A stretch of DNA of 64,000 nt, taken from assembly GCA_013815385.1 (NCBI GenBank), contig JACDGL010000004.1:186001-250000 (forward strand), written 5' to 3'. The notes under the pieces are model-generated. The model had not been told where the DNA came from. It did no database searches and saw only the letters and a program-made list of their open reading frames with translations. Shown one piece after another: positions 28,507-37,859 of the stretch. The DNA comes from Taibaiella sp. GTDB taxonomy: Bacteria; Bacteroidota; Bacteroidia; Chitinophagales; Chitinophagaceae. Position 1 is the stretch's first letter. Each line of letters opens with the position of its first letter. A program made the position numbers and the translations under genes.

Positions 28507-28701
28507 ATGGAAAACGTAACTATCCAGGAAGAATTGCTGATGACCACAGCACCTATAAACGAGGACAAAGAACCTCGTGAAAATGAAGAACAGGCTGATA
28601 AAGAAGAAAGTCTTTTTGAAGAGGAAGAAGAGGAAGAGGATATGGATGAGGAAGACCTATTGGATGAGGAAAAACCAGCCACTCCGGAATCCGAAGCATA
28701 G
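28507..28701 (+). CDS. Small, highly acidic protein
   Basis: A predicted 64-residue soluble protein. Over a third of its residues are Glu or Asp, with a run EEEEEEEDMDEEDLLDEE near residues 38-55. There is no signal peptide and no recognisable domain; it is likely disordered. The frame starts with MENVTIQEELL and is followed 26 bp later by a strong terminator, which supports a real gene. The role is unknown. Confidence 0.5.
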   Translation: MENVTIQEELLMTTAPINEDKEPRENEEQADKEESLFEEEEEEEDMDEEDLLDEEKPATPESEA

Positions 28702-28727
28702 ATAATACCTCTTCTGTTGGCATTAAT

Positions 28728-28762
28728 AAATAAGGTAGCCCACTATATGGGCTACCTTATTT
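28728..28762. terminator. Bidirectional hairpin terminator
   Basis: A perfect 15-bp stem (arms 28728-28742 and 28748-28762) with a 5-nt loop and A/T runs on both sides. It separates the convergent acidic-protein and DUF4397 genes. Confidence 0.9.
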
Positions 28763-28776
28763 ATTATAATATTCTG

Positions 28777-29457
28777 CTAGTTATTAGCGATGACTGTAAC
28801 GGCGAGGGCCGCACCTGTAGTACCTGTTTTACTACCTGTGTACATAACGGTATATATTTTACCCTGTCCAAAAGTCTGGGTACCGCCATCAGCTACTGTA
28901 GTGATATTGGTGGGGTCGCCTGCTTTGACACTATATGAACCCGCTACTATCTCCTTAAAATCAGATATACTGCCGCGCGTTATATTAGCCGCTATAGCAA
29001 TGCTACCTGCATTAGCAGTAACACTTAAACTATCTGAACATAAGTTTACAAAACGCACCTTAGCGTTACCTGCCGCCGGAGAGGTAAGCACATCAGTGGC
29101 ATAAACCACATAGGGTGCTGTTACCACACCACCTGCATATACAGAGTAGTTATTCCCGTTTGTAAGGCTGAGCATAGCACTGGCGAGACTAGTCTGCGTG
29201 CTGGAAAGCAGAAATCCTAACGCAACATTGCTACCAGCGGTAACACTCTGATAACTGGAATTTTTTTGATAGGCGATGGTGGCAGCCCCGCTTACCTTAG
29301 TGCCGCCCGAAGTGCCATCTACATTCTGCGAGCCGGTGCAACCGTTCACATACATAACCTGCGCACTATTGGAGGGGGTAGAGTTACTGCTTTTGCTGCA
29401 CGAAGCCATACCGGCGATAACTGCAACAGATAATAGTCCTGTAATGATCTTTTTCAT
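28777..29457 (-). CDS. DUF4397-domain lipoprotein
   Basis: A 226-residue lipoprotein: the lipobox GMASC puts the lipidated Cys at residue 20, followed by SKSSNSTPSN, an acidic-poor linker. The mature part carries DUF4397-like beta repeats (QVMYVNGCTGSQNVDG ... KVRFVNLCSDSLSVTANAGS ... GKIYTVMYTGS), i.e. Ig-like modules common in Bacteroidota surface proteins. The function is unknown. Confidence 0.82.
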   Translation of the reverse strand: MKKIITGLLSVAVIAGMASCSKSSNSTPSNSAQVMYVNGCTGSQNVDGTSGGTKVSGAATIAYQKNSSYQSVTAGSNVALGFLLSSTQTSLASAMLSLTNGNNYSVYAGGVVTAPYVVYATDVLTSPAAGNAKVRFVNLCSDSLSVTANAGSIAIAANITRGSISDFKEIVAGSYSVKAGDPTNITTVADGGTQTFGQGKIYTVMYTGSKTGTTGAALAVTVIANN

Positions 29458-29826
29458 AAATGATATATTTGTACCAAAAGTAAGGTGTACAAGTATAATG
29501 CCATGTTATAGGTTGAACCGGTAGGCAACTATTACAATGTCGTTTCTTTTGGCTTCTTTGGCATATCAGGAGCCTCAACTGTTGTTATTATTATATTGAA
29601 ATATATATAAGGGTGCTGTTGGAAGTAACAATTTCCCTCGTTTTAAATATCATAAAATGAGAAAGTAGATGGCAATTCAAAGATTACATATTATCAGTAA
29701 TAGCCTCAATTAACCAATCATATAATAATTTTATTATTTAATGAACGGTACACTAATGAAATTATTACTGCTGATGAGGTATGCTTTTGGAATGATACAA
29801 TATAGAGCAAATGCGTATATTGTAAT
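29458..29826. other. Gene-free, AT-rich stretch
   Basis: About 370 bp between divergent lipoprotein genes. I see no RNA gene, repeat or convincing open frame; several A/T runs and short palindromic bits occur. It must hold the promoters of both lipoprotein genes, but neither has a clean match to the -33/-7 consensus. Confidence 0.5.
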
Positions 29827-30405
29827 ATGAATTATAGGATAGTTATTACCTCATTATTATTACTAGGGTCTACAGCCTGTATAAAAGTGCCGGAATGTCC
29901 TGTAAAAACTTATTGCCATAAAGATCTGATAATACAAATGGCGGGCTATAGCAAGGCTGAATTAGATACTGTAATCATAAAAACTTTTGTCGCAAATAAC
30001 ACATTTTCCCAACTCATTGATTCCACGTTATTATTAGATACATTGTATCAAAATTTAATTTGCAACAGCTGTCCCAATGGCGTGGATAGTGAATACGTTT
30101 GGTCTGGCAGTCGCAACACAAATATTCTATTCTGCAATATAGAGTTGCCACATGAATATCAGGTTGATACGGGGTACCTGCAGTGTGATTGGGAAATTTA
30201 TATTGTAAATACTAAGCGAAAGTATAGGATCTCTGAAATTAAATATACAGGTGATCAATCAGAAATGCTGAATGCCTGCGATGAAAAAGGGAATCATATC
30301 GGTACGGGTGGCTGTAGCGAACTACTTACGTCCTATAACCTGGATGGGGCAAATATTACTGTAACCGGACAACAGAATTATTTTTCAGTCATTTTGTCGA
30401 AATAA
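29827..30405 (+). CDS. Lipoprotein of unknown function
   Basis: A 192-residue protein with a signal and lipobox LLLGSTAC (Cys at residue 18). The mature part has several Cys (ECPVKTYC, LICNSCPNG, ILFCN, LQCDW, NACDEK, GGCSE), which could form disulfides, and is mostly beta in character. I do not recognise the family. It stands alone. Confidence 0.65.
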   Translation: MNYRIVITSLLLLGSTACIKVPECPVKTYCHKDLIIQMAGYSKAELDTVIIKTFVANNTFSQLIDSTLLLDTLYQNLICNSCPNGVDSEYVWSGSRNTNILFCNIELPHEYQVDTGYLQCDWEIYIVNTKRKYRISEIKYTGDQSEMLNACDEKGNHIGTGGCSELLTSYNLDGANITVTGQQNYFSVILSK

Positions 30406-30635
30406 ACGATCCCGCCTTGCGAGATAAGGAGAGGTATCGCTGTATGCCAAGGAGCAGCGGATTTAGCTAAATCATAGATGGAAGAGAAAATGCCTATGGA
30501 GAATAGTAACTGGTATACAAAAATGCATACTAATTCATGTGTTAGCTCAAATTAGTTTTGCAGAGGCTATCATCATACCTTGACCTGTAGAGTGCGGTGG
30601 AAAACTATAAATTAATTTGCATAAGGATAATAAGA

Positions 30636-30665
30636 AAATCGGACTTCCGCTGGGAAGTCCGATTT
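30636..30665 (-). terminator. Terminator of the act-cox operon
   Basis: A perfect 13-bp stem (AAATCGGACTTCC / GGAAGTCCGATTT) with a 4-nt loop, followed on the minus strand by a T/A-rich stretch; it lies 24 bp past the coxA stop. Confidence 0.85.
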
Positions 30666-30688
30666 AAAAATACAATTAAAAATTATAA

Positions 30689-32518
30689 TTAATGTGCTTC
30701 CTCGCCGGGGCGTAAGGGGGTTGTCTGGGGAATGAAGTCGTTGCCGTTGCCATCATCTTTGTAATCATAAGCCCAACGGTGCACCTCCGGTATCTCGCCT
30801 ACCCAGTTACCATGCCCTGGGCGGATAGGTGTAGTCCACTCAAGGGTTGGGGAACCCCATGGGTTCTGGACTGTTACCTTGCGGCCACGCCATATGCTTG
30901 TAAAGAAATTGAGCACAAATAACAGCTGGGCAAAGAATACCACTATTGCTACTATACTTATAAATGCATTCAGGTTCTGGAACTGCTTGAAAGACTCCCA
31001 CGCGCTGTAATCGTAATAGCGGCGGGGCATACCTGCTATACCTTCATAGTGCATAGGCCAGAAGATAAGGTAGGCACCTGCAAACGTGACAAAGAAGTGT
31101 ATATAGCCGAGTGTATTATTCATAAAGCGGCCAAACATCTTGGGGAACCAATGGTAAACCCCGGCGAACATACCGAAGAAAGCAGACACACCCATTACTA
31201 TATGGAAGTGCGCTACAACAAAGTAAGTATCATGCAGATGAATATCAAGCGCTGAGTTACCGAGGAAGATGCCGGTAAGACCACCTGATATGAACATGGA
31301 TACGAAACCAAGTGCAAACAGCATACCTACACTGAAACGTATATTACCGCGCCATATAGTAGTAAGCCAGTTAAATACCTTTACTGCTGACGGTACTGCA
31401 ATAAGCAGGGTTAAGAGCACGAATATAGAACCGAGGAACGGGCTCATACCGGTAACGAACATGTGGTGCGCCCATACCAAGAACGCCAGCACAGTGATAC
31501 CTATGAGGGATATAACCATGGCAAAGTATCCGAAGATAGGCTTTCGGCTATTGTTAGATAATATTTCGGATGCCATGCCCATACCCGGCAGCATAATGAT
31601 ATACACCTCCGGATGGCCAAGGAACCAGAACAGGTGCTGATAAAGAATAGCAGAGCCACCTATATGCGGTAAGGCCTTACCGCCTATAAATATTTCAGAA
31701 AGATAGAAGCTGGTACCAAAATTACGGTCAAATATGAGCAGGACTACGCCGGAGAATAACACAGGGAATGAAAGTACACCCAGCACGGCAGTAAAGAACA
31801 GTGCCCATATTGTTAATGGAAGGCGGGTCATTGTCATACCCTTGGTACGCATATTGAGTATGGTAGTAATATAGTTAAGCCCACCAAGCAAAGAAGAAAT
31901 GACGAATAGTGCCATACCTATCAGCCACAGATCCATACCAACACCCGAGCCTATTGATGCTTCCTTAAGTGCGCTTAATGGCGGATAAGTTGTCCAGCCG
32001 CCTGATGCCGGACCGGTTTCTACAAATAAAGAGATGAACATGAACACACTGGCAAGAAAGAAGAACCAGTAAGAAAGCATATTCATAAAAGGGGAGGCCA
32101 TATCGCGGGCACCTATCTGCAAAGGAATAAGTATGTTGGCAAATGTACCGCTCAATCCTGCCGTGAGTACAAAGAACACGAGGATAGTACCGTGCATTGT
32201 TATCAGTGCATAATAGAACTCGGGAGAAAGCTTACCACCCTTGGCCCATTCGCCAAGGAATTTTTCCATGATCGGAAAAGTACTATCAGGGAAACCTAAC
32301 TGGAGACGAAAGAATACGGAAAACAGGGCACCTATAATAGCCCAGATGATACCCGTAACAAGGAATTGCTTACCAATTACCTTGTGATCCTGACTGAAGA
32401 TATACTTCCAAATGAAATGCTGTTCATGATGCTCATGACCATGATGTTCTGTAGCACCTTCGATAGTATGTGCCACATTTGGTCCCTGAATGATAATTTC
32501 GTTACTCATTTTTTTCAC
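30689..32518 (-). CDS. ctaD: Cytochrome c oxidase subunit I
   Basis: A 609-residue heme-copper oxidase catalytic subunit with 12 or more TM helices. The CuB/heme a3 region shows WFLGHPEVYIIMLPGMG and WAHHMFVTGMSP, and the C-terminal heme ligand region HLHDTYFVVAHFHIVMG. It reduces oxygen to water and pumps protons. The HPEVY motif marks an A-type oxidase. It is the last gene of the act-cox operon, 24 bp behind coxB; no subunit III gene follows in this window. Confidence 0.96.
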   Translation of the reverse strand: MKKMSNEIIIQGPNVAHTIEGATEHHGHEHHEQHFIWKYIFSQDHKVIGKQFLVTGIIWAIIGALFSVFFRLQLGFPDSTFPIMEKFLGEWAKGGKLSPEFYYALITMHGTILVFFVLTAGLSGTFANILIPLQIGARDMASPFMNMLSYWFFFLASVFMFISLFVETGPASGGWTTYPPLSALKEASIGSGVGMDLWLIGMALFVISSLLGGLNYITTILNMRTKGMTMTRLPLTIWALFFTAVLGVLSFPVLFSGVVLLIFDRNFGTSFYLSEIFIGGKALPHIGGSAILYQHLFWFLGHPEVYIIMLPGMGMASEILSNNSRKPIFGYFAMVISLIGITVLAFLVWAHHMFVTGMSPFLGSIFVLLTLLIAVPSAVKVFNWLTTIWRGNIRFSVGMLFALGFVSMFISGGLTGIFLGNSALDIHLHDTYFVVAHFHIVMGVSAFFGMFAGVYHWFPKMFGRFMNNTLGYIHFFVTFAGAYLIFWPMHYEGIAGMPRRYYDYSAWESFKQFQNLNAFISIVAIVVFFAQLLFVLNFFTSIWRGRKVTVQNPWGSPTLEWTTPIRPGHGNWVGEIPEVHRWAYDYKDDGNGNDFIPQTTPLRPGEEAH

Positions 32519-32542
32519 TTTAAAGGCCTTGCTACAGACCGA

Positions 32543-33598
32543 TTACTTCATCGTTATTGCTTTTACACTATCTGTTTTCTGTTGGGGCTTTGCATCAGCG
32601 GCCGGCGCTGTGGTCTTAGCATCGGGATTATTACCGGAGTAATAAGAGGGTTGCGATGCCATCCATGTATCATACTCTGCCTGCGTCTGCACTATTACCG
32701 TACCACGCATTGAGTAGTGACCCTTACCGCACATCTGATCGCATGATATCTCATAAACGAAATCAGGATTGCCGGTCATCTTCTTCATCTGCTCAGAAGT
32801 GTACTTAGGCGTGAACCACAATGTGGTAACAATACCCGGAACAGCATCCATCTTAAAACGGAAGTGCGCCAGACCTACGTCATGTATCACATCGCGGGAG
32901 CCTATGATCAGCTTTACCGGACGGCCAATTATTAAATGCAGTTCACCATTCTGTACTATTATATCGTCCTGGTTATCCTTGTCCTTCCAGTCAAGACCCA
33001 GTATGTTGTTAGCATCATCTATATTACGGAAATCCCTTTTGCCTAATACACCATCTTTACCGGGGTAGCGAATGAGCCAGTTGAACTGCTTGCCCACTAT
33101 TTCCACTACCTGTGAATTCTTAGGCGCCTCAGAAGTTATATTCATCCAGTTACGAAGACCAACAGCTACCAATGCCGCCATAGCAATGGCAGGTATGGTT
33201 GTCCATATCAGCTCCAGTTTGTTATTATGCGCTAAAAAGTAAGGCTTGCGTTTTTCTGTAGACTGGTAGCGGAACGCAAACCAGAAAAGCAATGCCTGTG
33301 TAGCAAAGAATACAATGCCTGTTACCCACATAGTAGCGGAGAACATACTATCGTAGTTAACCCCTTCAACCGACGCAGACTCGGGCAGCATTTTATCCTT
33401 CAGCAACTGGTGGCATACCCATATGCCGTACAGGCCCAGAATGAAGAATGCCAGCAGCAGCCACCCTATAGTACGGTTGGTCTGCGCTTTTACTTTTTCT
33501 TCGCCGCGAATGACGCCTGCATATTCGCTTGCCTTGCCTATCTGGTATATGATAATGAATACCAGAATTATTAATGCTATTGTTATAAATCCCGACAT
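32543..33598 (-). CDS. ctaC: Cytochrome c oxidase subunit II
   Basis: A 351-residue subunit that carries the CuA centre: CDQMCGKGHYSM (Cys-x3-Cys-x3-His-x2-Met), with the earlier His in VGLAHFRFK. Two or three N-terminal TM helices are visible (FITIALIILVFIIIYQIG; TIGWLLLAFFILGLYGIW; MWVTGIVFFATQALLFWFAF). It takes electrons from cytochrome c or directly from the ActE-type subunit. The protein has an Ala/Pro/Lys tail and no fused cytochrome c domain. It sits between actF and coxA. Confidence 0.94.
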   Translation of the reverse strand: MSGFITIALIILVFIIIYQIGKASEYAGVIRGEEKVKAQTNRTIGWLLLAFFILGLYGIWVCHQLLKDKMLPESASVEGVNYDSMFSATMWVTGIVFFATQALLFWFAFRYQSTEKRKPYFLAHNNKLELIWTTIPAIAMAALVAVGLRNWMNITSEAPKNSQVVEIVGKQFNWLIRYPGKDGVLGKRDFRNIDDANNILGLDWKDKDNQDDIIVQNGELHLIIGRPVKLIIGSRDVIHDVGLAHFRFKMDAVPGIVTTLWFTPKYTSEQMKKMTGNPDFVYEISCDQMCGKGHYSMRGTVIVQTQAEYDTWMASQPSYYSGNNPDAKTTAPAADAKPQQKTDSVKAITMK

Positions 33599-33680
33599 GG
33601 TCAGTTCAGCTTGTATTTACTAGTTAAGTTTTGATCCGGTAATTTAAACACCCTCTACAAATCCTGTTATCCCTCTCTTA

Positions 33681-34892
33681 TTAGCTTAAGTGTACTATCG
33701 TCTCTTTCAGTAGTATGTTATTCTTTGGTACTAATGATGTTCTTGCCAATGTACGTGATACACAAGTCATCATAATACCTACGAACCCTGCAAAAATACC
33801 TAATTCATACCAACCCATGTGCCAATGGGAACCCATAGGGCCGGGAACTATCATCTGATAGTAATCGAGCCAATGGCCAAATATGATGATCATAGCCATG
33901 AATGTAACGGTAAAATAATTCCGTTTGCTTGGGCGTGACATCAATATAAGTATGGGCATACAGAAGTTAATAATAAAATTAGAATAGAACAGCACGCTGT
34001 AAGGTCCCTGCTGACGTAACTTGAAATAAATAGTTTCTTCGGGCTGGTTACTGTACCATATCAGCATATACTGCGCAAACCACAGGTACGTCCAGAAAAT
34101 GCTGAATGCAAACATGAACTTGGCAAGGTCATGCATATGCTCTTTGGTTACCAGCACCAGATTCCCCTGATTCTTGAGATATACCACCCAAAGAAGGATC
34201 AATGCCATACCGCTGACAAATGCACTCGCAAAAGTGTACCAGCTGAACAATGTAGAATACCAGTGTGGCTGTGTGCTCATGATCCACAACCAGGGGGTAG
34301 TGCTCATTTGTGTAAGGCCGTATACCAAAAGGAACAAACCTGACCAGCGGAAGAATTTCCAATAGATCTTCGTATTGTTTTTAGGCGCATTTTCCTGTGC
34401 AAGGGACATAGCACGGAACTTACGGCCAAAGAAAGCCCACAAGCCTACCGTTACTATAGAGAAGCCGGCAAACATACCCTTATTCAAAAAATTTGATTTA
34501 CCCTGTAATATCTTGTCATTGCCGGGGTGTACCCATTCGTATATGGGATTAACACCTTTTACATCAAACCCGAATACGATGCAAAACATAATAACCAGCG
34601 CTATAATGCCAAAAAGCCACACATTAGCGCCTATGGCCTCCGGTACGCGACGATAGGCCACAATCCATGAGCCCTGCGCCAACGCTACCGCAGCCTGTAT
34701 AAATATACTGGCAACAGATATAAGCAGAAAGAATACGCTGTTGTGCAGCAATACGATCCAGAAGCGGGTCTTATCATAAACATCACCGCCAAGCATAGTA
34801 AAAGCGCCTATCAGCAATGTAATGATGCCAATGGCTATCAATGCAAGGCTGTTCCTCTTTAAACTTGCCGGTATCTCAAAACGATCATTCAT
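33681..34892 (-). CDS. actF: Alternative complex III subunit ActF
   Basis: A 403-residue integral membrane protein with about ten TM helices, matching the quinol:cytochrome c oxidoreductase quinone-binding subunit 2 (NrfD-related ActF). It is recognised by its position after actE and by segments such as GSWIVAYRRVPEAIGANVWL and FSIFWTYLWFAQYMLIWYSN. With ActC it forms the paired membrane core; in solved complexes ActC holds the quinol site and ActF is structural or part of a proton path. Confidence 0.92.
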   Translation of the reverse strand: MNDRFEIPASLKRNSLALIAIGIITLLIGAFTMLGGDVYDKTRFWIVLLHNSVFFLLISVASIFIQAAVALAQGSWIVAYRRVPEAIGANVWLFGIIALVIMFCIVFGFDVKGVNPIYEWVHPGNDKILQGKSNFLNKGMFAGFSIVTVGLWAFFGRKFRAMSLAQENAPKNNTKIYWKFFRWSGLFLLVYGLTQMSTTPWLWIMSTQPHWYSTLFSWYTFASAFVSGMALILLWVVYLKNQGNLVLVTKEHMHDLAKFMFAFSIFWTYLWFAQYMLIWYSNQPEETIYFKLRQQGPYSVLFYSNFIINFCMPILILMSRPSKRNYFTVTFMAMIIIFGHWLDYYQMIVPGPMGSHWHMGWYELGIFAGFVGIMMTCVSRTLARTSLVPKNNILLKETIVHLS

Positions 34893-34928
34893 TTGTAACC
34901 TTTTATAAAAATAAGTTTATAAATAGCT

Positions 34929-35615
34929 TTATCCTTTTTTATTCACGTTATCAGCAGGTGCAGCTGTCTTAGCCTTAGCTGATGTATCAGCAGGCGCAGT
35001 TGCTGCAGCGCCGCCTGTTACCCCATTCACGCCGAAAGCAAATGCTTCGCCACCGTTCTCAGACTGTACTTTTTTCAGGTAAGCGAGTACCATCCAGCGT
35101 TGCTTTATATCAAGCTGGCTGGCGTAGGAGCCCATCATATTCTTACCATATTTTACTGCTGCGTACATCTGGCCTACAGGCATGTGTAGGTATTTTGCAT
35201 CCTTAAAGTTAGCTGGCATAGCCGCAAACTTACCGCTGGTATATAAAGGTCCCTGCCCGTCCATATTAGGGCCATGGCAGATGGCACAGTATATCATAAA
35301 TAAACGCTGTCCTTCCTTCAGTTCATCTTCAGTGAAACGTAATGTTGTAGTGTACGACTTGTACGCTGTAGTATCCCCTTCCTTAATCTGGTCGGGCATC
35401 ATATGACCACGCGCTATAGTACCCATTACCGGCTGGCGGCTTGTCTGGCTATCAGCAAAGTTGGGGTTGTATGTATAAGCATCGTATGCCCTGGAGTAGG
35501 TCATATCGGGCGCATAGGTCTTACCGGGGTTCCGGCGAATATTACCGCTGTTGCATGCTGCCAGCCCCAGTCCTGTAATCAGGGTTGCTATTACTATGCT
35601 TTTGGTCTTATTCAT
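34929..35615 (-). CDS. actE: Alternative complex III monoheme cytochrome c ActE
   Basis: A 228-residue lipoprotein: the lipobox GLGLAAC is followed by NSGNIRRNPG. One heme-binding motif, CAICHGPN, lies around residue 110, with an axial Met candidate in MMGSYASQ. An Ala/Pro-rich tail closes the protein. It relays electrons from ActA/ActB toward the oxidase. The start at 35615 (MNKTKSIVIATLI) is preferred over an upstream ATG at 35633. Confidence 0.92.
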   Translation of the reverse strand: MNKTKSIVIATLITGLGLAACNSGNIRRNPGKTYAPDMTYSRAYDAYTYNPNFADSQTSRQPVMGTIARGHMMPDQIKEGDTTAYKSYTTTLRFTEDELKEGQRLFMIYCAICHGPNMDGQGPLYTSGKFAAMPANFKDAKYLHMPVGQMYAAVKYGKNMMGSYASQLDIKQRWMVLAYLKKVQSENGGEAFAFGVNGVTGGAAATAPADTSAKAKTAAPADNVNKKG

Positions 35616-35672
35616 AATTAATTCAAAATTCAAAAAGTCAAAAAGTCAAAATCAGCAAAAATGCCGGTCATA

Positions 35673-36251
35673 TTATGCATTCAATCGTTCGTATTCTTCA
35701 GGCTTGTCAAAGCGGCCATACCACCAGCCTGCCTCCGCTATCTGCACCGAGGTTTCTTTTGCCCCTGTTGATTTCAGAAAGTCGATAGCTTCCTGCTCTG
35801 TAGCATGCTCATTCAGCTCTAATGCCATTACAAACATATCATCGCTCTGCCGTGGGTGGAAGACGTGTTTCTTAACACCCGGCATTATCTGGTTGAGATA
35901 ACAGAAAGTAAGCACCATGCCTACCGCCGCGAACAGAACCGTTAACTCGAAAGTAATAGGTATCCACGCCGGTAATGAGAAATGGGGCTTGCCACCAAAA
36001 TTAAGCGGCCAGTCTGATGTGAATATCCAGGATATAAAACCTACCGCAGTGCTGGTACCGGTGAGACCGAATATAAAACCGGCAATGTGGAGGTCAGTGC
36101 TTTTGTGCCCCAGCGCTTCATCAAGTCCATGTACTGCAAATGGCGTGTACACATCGTGAATCTTATAGCCGCTGTTGCGCACCTGCTTTACGGCGGGGAA
36201 TAACACTTCCTCGTCATCGTAACAGGCAACCGCAAATTTCTTTATAGCCAT
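35673..36251 (-). CDS. actD: Alternative complex III subunit ActD (DUF3341)
   Basis: A 192-residue membrane protein with two TM helices (IAGFIFGLTGTSTAVGFIS and PITFELTVLFAAVGMVLTF), with cytoplasmic ends. FPAVKQVRNSGYKIHDVYTP is the usual opening of DUF3341. It packs against ActC and ActF. It lies between actC and actE with short gaps. Confidence 0.93.
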   Translation of the reverse strand: MAIKKFAVACYDDEEVLFPAVKQVRNSGYKIHDVYTPFAVHGLDEALGHKSTDLHIAGFIFGLTGTSTAVGFISWIFTSDWPLNFGGKPHFSLPAWIPITFELTVLFAAVGMVLTFCYLNQIMPGVKKHVFHPRQSDDMFVMALELNEHATEQEAIDFLKSTGAKETSVQIAEAGWWYGRFDKPEEYERLNA

Positions 36252-36296
36252 TGTGTAAAATTCAAAATAATCAACAATTCAAAATCTATACTCTTA

Positions 36297-37757
36297 TTAG
36301 TGATGCGCCACTTCTTCATGACTTGCATGGTCTGTTTCCACTTCATGCAGGAACTCTTCATTGCTCTGGTTCTCTATTGCCTGCATATTGCGCTTATAAT
36401 TTTCGCCCGATGTCTTCAGTACGAATTTAATTTCCGCAACTGCAATAACAGGGAAGTATTTAGCAAACAGGAAGTAGCAGGTAAAGAACAAACCGAAAGT
36501 ACCCAGGTAGAAACCAACCTCAGGCCATTGCGGGCTGTAGTATGCCCAGCTGCCCGGTATCCAGTCGCGGTAAAGTGAGGTAACGATGATCACAAAACGC
36601 TCGAACCACATACCTATGTTCACCACAATAGACATTACAAAAGTAAATGGGATATTGCGGCGCAATTTCTTTACCCAGAATAGCTGAGGCGAAACCACGT
36701 TACAGGTCATCATAGCCCAGTAGCTCCACCAGTAAGGGCCGAGGATACGCCATTTGAATGCTGCCTGCTCGCCCCATGCACCACTATACCATGACATGAA
36801 AAGCTCAGTGAGATACGCGATACCTACTATAGAACCGGTAAGTACTATTACCTTATTCATAGCCTCGAGGTGGCCAATAGTAATGTACTCTTCCAGATGT
36901 AATATTTTACGGGTTATCACCAGCAGTGTCTGCACCATTGCAAAGCCGGAGAATACGGCACCCGCTACGAAGTAGGGAGGGAATATGGTAGTATGCCAGC
37001 CCGGTATCACCGAGGTAGCAAAGTCAAAAGATACTATGGTGTGTACTGAAAGTACCAGGGGGGTGGCAAGACCTGCAAGTACTAGTGACAATGCCTCGTG
37101 GCGCTGCCAGTTTTTGGCAGTACCTGTCCAGCCGAATGATGCAAAACCATACGTCATCTTGCGGAACTTGGTCTTGGCACGATCGCGCACGGTAGCGAAA
37201 TCGGGGATAAGACCAGAATACCAGAACAGAAGAGATACAGTAAAGTAAGTAGATATCGCAAATACGTCCCAAAGCAGCGGCGAGTTAAAGTTAGGCCACA
37301 ATGGTCCGCGCGAGTTAGGATAAGGGAGTACAAAGAAACCATCCCACACACGACCCATGTGGAAGATAGGGAATTGGCCTGCGCACATAACCGCAAATAT
37401 CGTCATGGCTTCAGCAGCACGGTTCACACCGGTACGCCAGCCCTGGCGGAAAAGCAAAAGGATAGCGGAGATAAGTGTACCGGCATGACCAATACCCACC
37501 CACCATACGAAGTTGGTAATATCCCAACCCCAGCCTATGGTCTTATTGACACCCCAGGTACCAAGACCCCAATATACAGACCAGCTTACGGAGAAAACCC
37601 CGTATAAGAGCAATGCTACGGAGAATAAAAATCCCACATACCACATGCGACCCGGCTTCTTTTCTATAGGGCTGATGATATCTTCCGTTACCTGGTGATA
37701 ATCTTTTTCACTATTTACCAGCGGCTCCCTTACAAAAGATTCGTACTTAATATGCAT
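36297..37757 (-). CDS. actC: Alternative complex III subunit ActC (NrfD/PsrC)
   Basis: A 486-residue NrfD-like integral membrane protein with about ten TM helices. It begins with the cytoplasmic stretch VREPLVNSEKDYHQVTEDII and includes WWVGIGHAGTLISAILLLFR. It holds the quinol-oxidation site and passes electrons to the iron-sulfur clusters of ActB. A His-rich C-terminus (HEVETDHASHEEVAHH) may bind metal or be chance. Preceded by actB with a 102-bp gap. Confidence 0.95.
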   Translation of the reverse strand: MHIKYESFVREPLVNSEKDYHQVTEDIISPIEKKPGRMWYVGFLFSVALLLYGVFSVSWSVYWGLGTWGVNKTIGWGWDITNFVWWVGIGHAGTLISAILLLFRQGWRTGVNRAAEAMTIFAVMCAGQFPIFHMGRVWDGFFVLPYPNSRGPLWPNFNSPLLWDVFAISTYFTVSLLFWYSGLIPDFATVRDRAKTKFRKMTYGFASFGWTGTAKNWQRHEALSLVLAGLATPLVLSVHTIVSFDFATSVIPGWHTTIFPPYFVAGAVFSGFAMVQTLLVITRKILHLEEYITIGHLEAMNKVIVLTGSIVGIAYLTELFMSWYSGAWGEQAAFKWRILGPYWWSYWAMMTCNVVSPQLFWVKKLRRNIPFTFVMSIVVNIGMWFERFVIIVTSLYRDWIPGSWAYYSPQWPEVGFYLGTFGLFFTCYFLFAKYFPVIAVAEIKFVLKTSGENYKRNMQAIENQSNEEFLHEVETDHASHEEVAHH

Positions 37758-37859
37758 AGCACGTTATTTCTTTTTATCTGGGCTATCGGAGAAAATCCCC
37801 CTTCAAGCCCAATTTATTTTTATTTATAGTTAATTCTCTTCTTTCTTACTATTCCGATC

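Noticed and set aside
28482-28682. Ser-rich frame antisense to the acidic protein
   Set aside because: A Ser run is the reverse reading of GAA/GAG repeats; the acidic frame has a better start and is followed by a terminator.
30689-32518. Missing cytochrome oxidase subunit III as a deletion
   Set aside because: In many Bacteroidota the subunit III gene lies elsewhere, so its absence here is not evidence of loss.
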